Source: Coffea arabica
Taxonomy: Eukaryota > Streptophyta > Magnoliopsida > Gentianales > Rubiaceae
Assembly (NCBI RefSeq): GCF_036785885.1
Contig: NC_092326.1
Coordinates: forward strand, 43,114,287 to 43,178,286
Reading direction: 5' to 3'
Length of the DNA: 64,000 nucleotides
Shown here: piece by piece, positions 38,131-49,300 of the stretch
Position numbering within the stretch: position 1 is the first letter of the stretch
Layout of the letters: each line of letters begins with the position of its first letter
Translations under genes and position numbers: made by a program
Notes under the pieces: model-generated
Seen by the model: only the letters and a program-made list of their open reading frames with translations
The model's database searches: none
Told to the model about the DNA's origin: nothing

Positions 38131-38843
38131 TTTCAGGGATGAAAGCGAACATGCCCGTGAACAAAGGAATTACAGGAACATGGTTAATGCTTGTTGCGCT
38201 AGTGTGCCAATTTCAATTTTGTTCCCTTTTGTCGTGGCTGAATCGTTCACTGTAGAATATAGATACCAACCAACTTTGGAGGAGTTCAATTTGGGCAATG
38301 TTCGTCATATTTGATGCAATTGCCTCTGAATTTGGTAGCTTTGCTACAGTAGATTGTAAGTACATGTGTACCAGAATCACTTCTCTCACCCTATCCTATA
38401 GCAATAGAGGTGCATTTACGAAATTTAGGCTTAGTGATTGAGAGCTTTTATTGTTTTACAGAGGAGTGTTTATTGTTGTCTAGATTCTATATTTCTGTGT
38501 CCATTCAGGCTGCATTAGGCCTGGGGTTTCTCAAATCATCCTTTGCTCTAAAATATCAGAAAAGGGGGGGAAAGAAAAGAAAACAACAGCAATACAATGC
38601 TGTTCTGAAATAGCACACTTCTCCATGTATACCATTTTTGAAGTGCTTATGCATTTTTAATTTTAAATCGTTGGGGTGACCAGAGAGGCCCGACTTGGAC
38701 ACAAGTATTACTCAATTCTTCAACGACTCCATCTATGATTTGTCTTTAGTGAATGGTGTGATGGTAGCGTAAAGTGTGTAGGTAGTCAAGATAAAAGGAT
38801 AACCTCTCTGTGTCTGTTAATGACTCACCGTCTCTGGCTCGTG

Positions 38844-39176
38844 ATAGGAACCCCAGCTCTCACTTCTAGAGGATTTGCTGAAGAAGATTTTGTCAAAGTG
38901 GGTGAGTTCTTTGATGTAGCCGTGAAACTGGCTCTGAATCATATGTTACTTTGACTCATCTTTTTTTAGATCCTCTGGCGCTTAATAAGCTGGCAGGGTG
39001 TTCAAATAGCTCTAGCTTTGCTTTTGTTCAGGTACTAAATTGAAGGACTTTGTGGCAACAATGAAGGATGCTAACTTAAATCTGGGATTACTAAGCTACG
39101 GCATGAGGTTGAAGGGTATGCCAAACAAATTCCAACAATTGGGTTCAAGAAAGAAACAATGAAATACAAGGACTGA
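38844..39176 (+). pseudogene. Captured serine hydroxymethyltransferase C-terminal fragment
   Basis: Segment 38844-38939 reads [20 protein letters not shown] then [12 protein letters not shown], the conserved C-terminal part of plant SHMT. After an intron and a cag acceptor, 39032-39176 continues [16 protein letters not shown] and, after a frame change near 39090-39097, [18 protein letters not shown] and KKETMKYKD before the native-position stop. The frameshift shows it is not a working exon set; the catalytic PLP-lysine part is absent. Confidence 0.8.
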
Positions 39177-40760
39177 ACAAGGTTCCCCACATTGTAAGGT
39201 AAATCTGCAGCTTGTTGACTGCTGATCAAATGCTAATTCATTGATTTTTAAGTAAGAATAGATAGTAGGACCATAATCTTCATAGCAGATTACTTAAGCT
39301 GTTGATTTTTCTGAGTCACTGCAGCCCAATCCTCTTGAAAACTGTTTTTTTGACTATTGTATTGCTAATGTTTTAGGTTCTACTTCTACGTAGAGATTTA
39401 TATTCCATGTCTACCTCAATATATGTACGAAATTAAATGCTGGCACTTGTGCAATTTACTGGTTGATTTGTAAATGCAATACCTTCACATCATTTGACGA
39501 TTACATTCATTTTGCCCCAGAGTTTTGTTGATGGCATTAAATGGAGCCTCGGGGAGGAGTTGATGACTTGAGCTGTATGTGATTTAGAAGGCTTCTTCTC
39601 GGGTATTCATCTGCAAGGACGGGCCAATTTGAGATGGGATTACATCATTACTAAATTTTGTATAAAACATTTTAAACCCTAGCAATGTATGAAACTTCCA
39701 AGGTTTCAAGAACATTTGGGATCAACATCTTTCTTGAACATGAGAGAATAATTAAAATGCCCTGCGTGGTGGTGGACTTCGAGGCACTTTCTGAACTCTT
39801 CTTGTTAGATACTCTCTCTAATCAGCAGTTAAGAGCATGGAGCATGAATTTAGATGAGGTTGTACAATCAAATCATTATCTTTTCAATTGAAGTGGAAAA
39901 ATATAACCATGTGAACTTTCATATATCTTTTCTATTGAAGGCAGCAAATGAAACAATAAACATTACCTTCTCATTGAACGGTGCAAACTAGGTATGATCA
40001 AAATTGGAGAGTTTATAATTGTTTTTTAGTATTATACTCACCAGTGAAATTTGCGGTTAGAAGGTGAAAGAAATGTTATTGAACCTCTAGATTAAATATT
40101 GTTAAATATTTAAAATTTAAATTATTATGTTTTAGTAAGAGATTTTTTAAACAAAATACGGGGATGCAAGAGAAAAATGTCGCTTCCCTATAAACTTCAG
40201 CTGACCGATCAAAGCCAGCCACATCATGACTAAGGTTGCAATGATCCAAGGAGGAGCTGACCATCTGACTCATATAGAAAATGAGTGTGTTTTTGTTTGT
40301 TTTGTAATATTATTAATAAAATTAATATTAATTAAAAATTCTGCATATTATTAATTAAAAATCAGAGCCATATTTCATTTACAAGAATAGCTCATCCAAT
40401 CTAAATTTTGTCTTTGTTATCTTGCAACTACTATCAAAATCTTGGTAAAAGTGTAACTTAGTAATTTGAAGTTTCAAATAAATATACACAAAAGAAGATC
40501 TTAAAATGCAAGTAAAAAGATAAATTGGCTCAAAGAGGAAATAGAAAACAAGTGCATCTTTCCGTTGTTATAATTTCGCTTGTATAGGAGTTAAAGTGTA
40601 AACACTTAATTATGAATTAAAGGCTTTTATTAATTACTGAAGAGACTGATCTCCACAAATTACATATTTAAGGATCCATCCTTCCAGAGTTTACTAATAA
40701 TCAACATACTTTTTCTACATAAATTACTATTTTTATTACTTCAAAACTGAGCAAGGCATT
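39177..40760 (+). other. 3' part of Helitron H2, no gene seen
   Basis: AT-rich sequence between the SHMT fragment and the H2 terminus. The first part may be captured SHMT 3' UTR. Frames such as 39685-39891 have no recognisable motif. Confidence 0.4.
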
Positions 40761-40799
40761 TTATATTTCAATCGTGCGAAGCGCGCTTATGCCTCCTAG

Positions 40800-43384
40800 T
40801 GGGAGCAACAGTGCCATGGTCTGTAGTGTCTGTACTGGGGAAGGGTAAGGAAGGGAAGGGAGGAGGTGGGAAAATGGCGAGGAGGAAGGAAAGAGGAGAA
40901 GAAAAAAGGGGAAGTGGTCGGTGGTCAGTGTTAAGTAGTGGTCGTTGTGGATAGAAAAAGAAAACACGGTAGGGTATATTTTTTATTTTATTTTATTTTA
41001 TTTTTAGATATTTTTGTATGTTATATTTGAGATTATGGATAAGTTATATTTGATATTTTTGTAAGTTATATTTTTGTATTTGAATTTGAAATTCAACTTT
41101 TACACACATATAACAAATTAAACGGTGATAGTGTATATACTGTCAGTGTATATAAGATTTATTCATACCAAAATAGTTTTGAAAAAACAGTTAGAGGCTG
41201 AGAAAGAAAGAAGGAAGAGAGTCTTGGGTAAGGTGTTCGACAAACTTGTTCTCCTGAATAAGGATGTTACATAAAGCATTCGAATGGGGCACTCTCTCAT
41301 CAGTCGGTGTTACCACACACAAAAAGGAAGCAAACACCAACTAGAGAGACCGTTTCCTTGAGAAAAAGCAATTCTTTGAAGTGATTGATCCTTGGGTAAA
41401 AGTCAAGAACGAACAAGGGTAAGCACCCAAGTCACGGCGGAGCAAAATACGCTCAAAGGTAGGCAATTGCCCCTCCCCCTTCAAGTTTGCTAAAATTATA
41501 TAATTGGCTATGAAGTTTTCAAAAACTTTAACATTACTCGATATTTGCATTCCTTGAATTATGTAAAAGTCCTTGCTTTATTTACATTGCCCCCTCCTAC
41601 CCCCCTTTCCTATCCAATTTCCCTTCAAATTTCTTCTCTGTCTAATTTTTTTCTTTATTTCTATTGACCTTCTATATAAATAAAATTTGTATAGTCATGA
41701 CTTATGACCATTAACAAAATTACTGGACCTACTTCAAATTAAATATTGAAATTATTTTAAATGGGTTAAAAAGGTTTCAACAATATATAATACATCTAAG
41801 AGAACAATTTGAGTGTACCAGATATACAATAAAAATAGTGAAATGGATCATGTAAATTTTGTTTACAATTGTTCTTTATAGTGTCTATTCTATATCTACT
41901 TCCACTCTTTACTAAGAGAGAGGGAATTGGCCCAAATGGACTAAGAGAGAACTCGGAGGAGATTGAATTATCATCGTACCAAATTAGTGCTTCTGCAACC
42001 CATTGATGAAACATTTAAGAATTCTGGAGATGAATGCAAGTCCACGAAGAATCTTAAAACTCTTTCTAGTGACCAATTGGTTTTACAATTGTCCTTTGCA
42101 CCTATTAGGTTTGGCTCCAACAATAACTCAAAGGGTCAAGTGCATGGACTAATTACTCATCGCCTCAGTTCTTCGGTTCAATTGCAAGAGTTCGCATTAG
42201 GCCCGTTGTTTCAAAGTATAGCTAAAAACCAAATCATGCTATTACCTATTATTTAGGTTTGTCCTAAAGTATGCATTCTTTTGGTGATTTATCTGTTTTT
42301 TTAGTGTATGGCACATTTCACTTATATTCCTCTCTCTATGCCATCCAACTCATTCCCTGTCTTCCCCGCCTGTGATGATTTACTTAAATAGTAAATATAT
42401 GGGAGGTCAATCTAATTTTTCAAAATTGAAGAGAACCACCTGCAATTGTTATAAATCTCGTAGGAGGTTTGTTAAATAATCTCTTATTCACATGCAAAGC
42501 TCGATTTTAAGCCAATCTATTAAATTTAGGCACTGCTTGAGAACTTAATTCAACATTTAAATCTAATAGATTTAGATCTTAACATGTTCAAATGCGTTTG
42601 ATAACAAAAAATTGAACATTTGAATTAGTTAAATGATATTGAATTTTCTAAGTAGAATTTGATCTAAAAAATAAGTGATAAACTATTCACATATAATGTG
42701 ATATACATTCAAATGCATTACATTTAATATTTAATAATTTAATGAATTCAAACTTTAATTTTGATTTCATTTCAATTTTTATATTTCAGTTTGTAGATTT
42801 GTGTGCCGCGTTACTCAGCACACTCATCAGCCAAAGACTTTGTGTTTGGATTGTATTTTTCATAATTTTTCATGAAAAATTACTGTAACGATTTAATATA
42901 TGTGAGAAAAAAAGGTAATAGAAAAATGTGATTACGAAAAATGACGTAATTTTTCGATGGAAAACAGCAATCCAAACGAGACCAATATACCATGTCAATT
43001 TCGATTACTACCACACGAAAAGAGAAAGTCTAGTACTAGCAATAATAATGTCGTTGCATCGTAATCACAAAACAGCTAGTAGTTAGTACTAGTACTGTAT
43101 TTAAGCTGACTCCACTGCTATAGCCCTAAACATATATTTACTAGCATGACTTTAATTTTTCCTTTGATTTTTTTTTTGTCTTTTTGGCTGAGCTTTTAAC
43201 TTTTGAGAAAGGCATCCCTAGATTTTGGTATCTGATTCATTAATTCATTCATTTTGGAAGTGAAAAAATCTCAAAACATTTTTCCAATTGGTTCCGTTCC
43301 ATATCTCCTCCTCTTGGTCCTCGGCGGTGGGTGGTTTTCAGTTGCTGTTGAAAGGAAGGAGAAGGGGGAGGAAGGACGGAGCAG
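40800..43384. other. Repeat-rich intergenic region before the MYB-CC gene
   Basis: Holds a GGA-rich low-complexity run (40835-40920), (ttatt)n at about 40980-41005, AT-rich anonymous sequence and a MITE-like element (separate entry). The last roughly 150 bases are the likely leader of the MYB-CC gene. No protein gene is recognised. Confidence 0.45.
42844..42977. mobile_element. MITE-like element with 10-bp terminal inverted repeats
   Basis: gtttggattg (42844-42853) is matched by caatccaaac (42968-42977), and the inverted similarity continues imperfectly inward (tatttttcat against tgttttccat). The 134-bp body is a near-palindrome rich in aaaaatta. No target duplication could be confirmed. Confidence 0.6.
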
Positions 43385-46300
43385 ATGCTGCCGAGATTGA
43401 TCCAGCCAAGGGAAGGCGTAATAATCCAGGAAGAGCATATCAATAACAGTAGCAGCAATAGGACTACTGCTGGAGTAGGGATTGGGGCAATTGGGGTTGG
43501 GTTAGGAGACCCCTGTCTCGTCTTAACTTCCGATCCCAAGCCTCGCCTTCGATGGACAGCTGACCTTCACGATCGCTTTGTTGATGCCGTTGCTCAACTT
43601 GGCGGCCCAACCAGTTAAGTCTTTTCCTTCCCCTTTTTCTCTTCATTTTTTTTTGCTTTTACCAAAAAATTTTCACTGCTACTAGTGACATAAATTAATA
43701 AAATTTGACTGCTTATTCGCTGTTATTTTTATTTTTATTTTAGTTACTAGGGGGAATGCCGCGCTAAGCGTGGGAGTTTTAACCTATGTGATAATTGGTT
43801 TAATTAGAGCTGCATGGTAATTGGTTTAATTGAATCAGTTGAAGTGCATGACATTATAAGTAAATTGGCCAAATCAGCAAACTTATAAAGGAAAACAAAT
43901 TTGTAAGTAAAAGAAATAGGATTATAGTGGATAATCACACCATACCACAACAACAATAGCAAAAATATCATTACCTTTGTTCCTATACCATTATAATACA
44001 ATCATAGCCATATCTAATCAACAATTAATATGCATAAATTATAAGGCTAGATTTAGATCCTACCTTGGTCATGAAATTGCAGTCAATAGATAATCTTTAG
44101 TCGCAGTTTAACCACCTGCAGCCACGAACATCAGATTTTAGAAATATAGTTAGAAAATGTAAAAAGGTTCCTATGGATATTCATATGTATGTATCATGTA
44201 TTCTATAATGAAATTTCCATATTCACACAATAGCTATTGAGAAAATATTGCAGTAGAAAACTCACGGTTTTTATTATATCAGCTAAACATCCAAAACTCC
44301 AAAAAGAGAGAAAGTAAATGAGCATGCTTGTCTAAATACCCACAACAAAAAATTGAGCACATGCACTTGAAGCAACATTCTTCAGTATTAAAAGCCTCCA
44401 TTATTGTTAAGTTGAAGAACACTTCAATTATACTTGTAACGGATTGGAAATATGAACCAAAACCAATCATGTTCATTATTAAGTGCTTCCTGAACCAATC
44501 ATCTTTAGCATTAAGACCCTCTATTATTGTAGTTATAAAAGCTACCCAGCAATTATAAAAGAAGATAAAGAGCATTGCAATTACATTTGTAAGTGGTTTA
44601 AACACCACTTAAAAGTTTGATAATCACGTGGAATATAAGCCAATTGCAAATGGGATGGCACCAAAGTCAAATCCAACTCAACTATACATTATAATGTTGC
44701 ACATTTGGCTTAATCACTTGCATTTGATTTTATTCCCTACCTAAATTATCCCCAAAGATGACATATGAAAATTTTCCAACAATCACCTACAAACTCCTTT
44801 ATATATATATAGGATGCTATGTGTTTGTACCACCAATAAAATTAGCGAGAGCACTATGATTGTCCATTTAATTCAGATTAATATTTGTCCCATCTTCCAA
44901 TATGCTCTCTATGGTTTCATCAATCATTCACCACCACTGCCCTTATCCCTACTGTGGGCATTCTTTATTGTGTTGCAGTCTGGGATACTAATCTTTTGAA
45001 TAGTTGTGAAAAAAAGGTCTGAAACTCTTTAAGAGGTACTGCTTTCAGTGATCAATTAGCCCAACTGCAGAATCCTTCAAACTTCTCTTACTTGTTTTAG
45101 GACATTAACATAGCGGGGTCAATTTTTTTAAGCCTTTATCCCCTATTACTCTATTCTTCCAAAAGCCCACTCTTTTCACGCCACTAGTTTAATTATGTTA
45201 AACTTTTTTTTCTGTAGTAGTAGGCATGGCCACGGTTCCAGAACCGCCGGTTCTGGTTCTTCAAAGAGGTAGAACCAGAACCGCACCATATAAGATGGTT
45301 CTGGTTCTGGTTCCAGAACCGCCGGTTCTAGTTCTTCAAAGAGGTAGAACCAGAACCGCATAGTTCTGATTTCGGTTCCTTATGGTTCTGGTTCTGGTTC
45401 CGTATGGCACCCTATAATTTTATTTAATTCTTTATCCTTACCAATTTTAATACGAATATAACAATATATTTAAAATTTCAAATAGAATTTACAAAAATAA
45501 ATACAAAATAAAGATCATATTTTAATTTTATTATTATTCTACAAAGTAAGAAGTAATAAATAGACAATACAAATTTTATGAAAAGTACATTACATTGTCA
45601 AATTAAAAAATACATTACACTATCAAATGGTTGGCATGTGTTGACTTTCTTGAGTTGGGCAATCATCAATGTTGAAGATTTCATTTGAAGAAATATTGCA
45701 AAAAATGTTTTTTTGCTTGCTTGATTTTGAAGATGAGCTACTACCATCAAAACTTGCCATTGTTTGATAGCAAATAAGCAAAAAAAAAAGTAATAATTTA
45801 ATACTTACAAATTATAATGATAGATATTAGACGAAAAAAATAATTAAATAATTAATAAAATATATAGAAAGTCCATAAATTTTAAACTTTCTTAAAACCT
45901 ATTAAACACAACTAATTTTTTTGAATTATCTCACTACTTATATTAATTATTTTTAACGGTTCTGGAACCGGCGGTTCTGGTTCTGGTTCTATTTTTAAGA
46001 GAACCAGAACCGGAACCTTTATCCAAGGTTCTGCCACGGTTCTGGTTCCATGGTTCTGGTCCGGTTCCAAATGGTCCGGGTCCGGTCCAGTTCCCAGTTC
46101 CAAATGGAACCATGGCCATGCCTATGTAGTAGTATTGTACGTCATTGGCCTTCTCCCTGACTCTTTTGCATAATTAAGATGTACGATTCTACATTAAAAT
46201 CCAGAGAACTGCCAAATTTAAGATGAAAACCATTTGAGCTCTTCTTGTAATTTTTTTTTGGTCAAAATTGTTGACCGCCATATCAATATAACATCTGATT

Positions 46301-49300
46301 GACATTTGGAAGACATCAGATGAGCTTAGACTACTGTATAGGCTTGCTTGGTAGACAGTTGACAGATAATCCTGAGATTTGGTTTACTTATTCATGTGTT
46401 AGTGTTACCGTTGATTGACAATTTGCCAAAAAACTAGCAATGGCCATGCTTCTGTGAAGGGGAGGAACAGAAGCGGATAAACCAAGGTTTCTTACCAGAT
46501 TTGGATCTGTTTGAAGATGTTAATGACATCAAAGCTACAATTCTGATTTAAACATCCCTCTGACTCACTTGTACCATACCACTTCACCTTCAGTTCAGAG
46601 ATTTTCTATACAGCAGTACAAGGATGTGGAAAAAGTTGAACCCCATTAGACCTTAGCCAAAATGAATGAGCTGCGTTTCTGAGTGTTGTTCAAGTCTTAT
46701 ATTTGGGCTCAAATGATTGACTTGATCTTTTGTTACTTTGTGATAACCTATTAGTTTGAGATCTTATATACTGCAAGGTTGTTGGTCTGTTTTCACTTTT
46801 ATCAAAACTAGTGTAGGGATATGTGCACTGCACATTTATTTTTGGTAATTTTTGCATAGATATCTTGATCTGAAGAATGAATCTTTTCTCATGATAGTCC
46901 AAGAAGATGAAGTTCACAAATCTAAAGAATTAAATAACACATGCTATCGCTACTAATTTCAACTGCTTGTGTTTTATGTCCTTTAGAGTTATTTTTTAAT
47001 TCTCTTTGAATGTTTTTTCAATTACAATCTTTTGACCTGTATAGTGTCAGAGTTTTTTAATAAAGATAAAAAATGGCCATGTGAAAAGTATTAACTTTGA
47101 AGAAGATAAAGGACTGTGACGCAGCACGAACACTTGGTGGGCACAACAGTGTTGTAGAAGGGCTTATATATTGAATATCACCGAACTTAAAATAGCAACT
47201 TGAAATAGGCTGGCAGATTATGCTTAAGAAGGTAAAACTGGTTGGTAGTTCTAGGAATCACTCCTAGGAATCTTTAGGCCTCACACCTAAAGTTGGGATG
47301 CATCACACTGCCCTAAGGGAGACATAAAGTCTGCAGGAATATTTTATTAAATGACCAAACTGCCTTCTCTTTGTGGAGAAGTTGATATTTATAGACACTA
47401 GGACAAATCCCTTTCCAATCCTAATTAGGATTCCTAACTAGAATAGAATTATGACTAGAAAGCTAGAAGGCTAAGCTTTCTTATTCCCTATAACAACCAA
47501 CTTCCTAATTACCAAGAATAACTACTAAACAAAAATTACTGTAAACATAAAATTCCTGCAGCTAATTCAAATTACTAAAATACCCCTGCTGACAGAAATC
47601 AGAAAATAAACTCCATAGAATTCAGGCCAACTCCCAAGTTGGTTCCTTGTCATCAAAAGCATGCCAAATCAATGCCTGGGCATTCAACATATCCTTCCCA
47701 CGTCTCCTATAAACCTTAGTGGACTTTTGCCACTTATCGCTATCAGACTGTATGGTAATTTTCTGCAGTGTATTGTCAATCGAGAAACCTAAGCTGAAAA
47801 ACTACAAGTGCTTCAATTATGAAGTGACGCATTTAAAACTATACTCATTGTTTGAGGGGGGGGGGGGGTAAAGACAGAATACCTGTAAATACTCTTTTAA
47901 GGGTAAATAGATCATACTTGATGGATATTTGTATATCACTTGCATGAATCTATCATGAAATTACTTTCCTAAAAGCTTTTTGACCTTTTGGTTCAACAAA
48001 TGGTCTATGGTTATTGATGCTGGGGGGGGGGGAGGCATAATGAGTGCATGATAACTTAGACATAGGTTTGGAATTTGTCCATATCTAACACAAACCCATA
48101 ATTGTTTTTATGAGCATTAACCTAAAATTGCAAATCTAGACCCAGACTGTGCAAGATATTCGTGGGTTTGCATTGTCTAAATTCATATACTCAATACCCA
48201 CATCCAAACCTGGACCAAACTCTATCTAGACCCATGATTAAGTGATAATATTTTGAACAAATATAATTAGTTAGTTGTGTATCATGCTTTTAGTTAATTC
48301 TTGCATGCGACATTCTTGAATGTTAATTTTGTTATTTTAAAATGGCAATTGTATAATGTTCATTTCATCTTTGATATCCATGTCTGTTATTATTTTTTAA
48401 GTTTTTTTTGTATACACATTACCAAAATACATATGGATATCTATCAGGTATCCATGTATACATCAGGTATCCATACTCATGTGCGGGCAACTCCGGGTCT
48501 TTGGTTAGTCTAGGTCCACATCTGGGTATGAATAAATATAGTGCATTTGGGTCCGGATTTAGTAGATTTGACACTACTCTACCTATTGACACGCATATAT
48601 ATGTCAGCTTGCGCAAATTTTATGGTGAAGGTTGAATAATGATCTTACCTGTTAGAAGGGTTATATAAAATATTCACCAAAATTATAGACTAACCAAAAT
48701 GACAGCCTTAGTAGGTAGATCTCTGAAACCCATGCCATTACCATCGAATTGAGTGACTTCTCTTTCTTTCAGTCCAACGTTAGAGTATATAACAATTGCC
48801 CTTCTCCAGACTTTTTCCCCGTTATTATATAATAATAATTACCAAAGCCCATGTGAAGAAATTTTGCTTTGATTTTTTAATAAAAAAATCCCATAAATAT
48901 TTCATTCTGAAAGGAAATAAATGGACGTTTTTCCCATGACATCTTAATTAATATAATTTTATTTAATAAGTTCCATATTAATCCCAAAACTTTCATCGGC
49001 CAATGCCTCTGGATTGTATACATGGAAAATGTTCAAGATGCTAGATATGCCACTGTTACATTTTTTTTCTTTTTCTTTTATTGCGAAATGTATAGTATAT
49101 AAAAATTGTTTGTCTTCTATCCTTGTCTGGAAAAATTATTCAACCACAGCTTCTTGCATATTGTGTTTTGCTGTTGGTTTTTATGCCTTAAATTTGTTCA
49201 TCATCCCATGTTCATCTTAGATTCTGCACAGCTATTTTTCAGGTTGCTTTTGTTCCAATCTTGGACTAAAGATAGGGCAAAACCCGCAAGACATTGTCTC

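Larger units (their letters stand above)
36884..40799 (+). mobile_element. Helitron (H2) with three captured host-gene fragments; 5' end approximate
   Basis: The 3' end has a hairpin (gtgcg-aag-cgcgc, about 40774-40786, one G.U pair), then ttatgcctcctag at 40787-40799 and a T, closely matching H1's ttatacctcctag. The 5' end is taken to abut or overlap the H1 terminus, because taataaaagtgcaaagggtt at 36889-36908 resembles a Helitron 5' subterminus. Inside, pieces of an RRM protein, a tetraspanin and SHMT lie in the same orientation as the element. No Rep/helicase is present, so it is non-autonomous. Confidence 0.6.
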
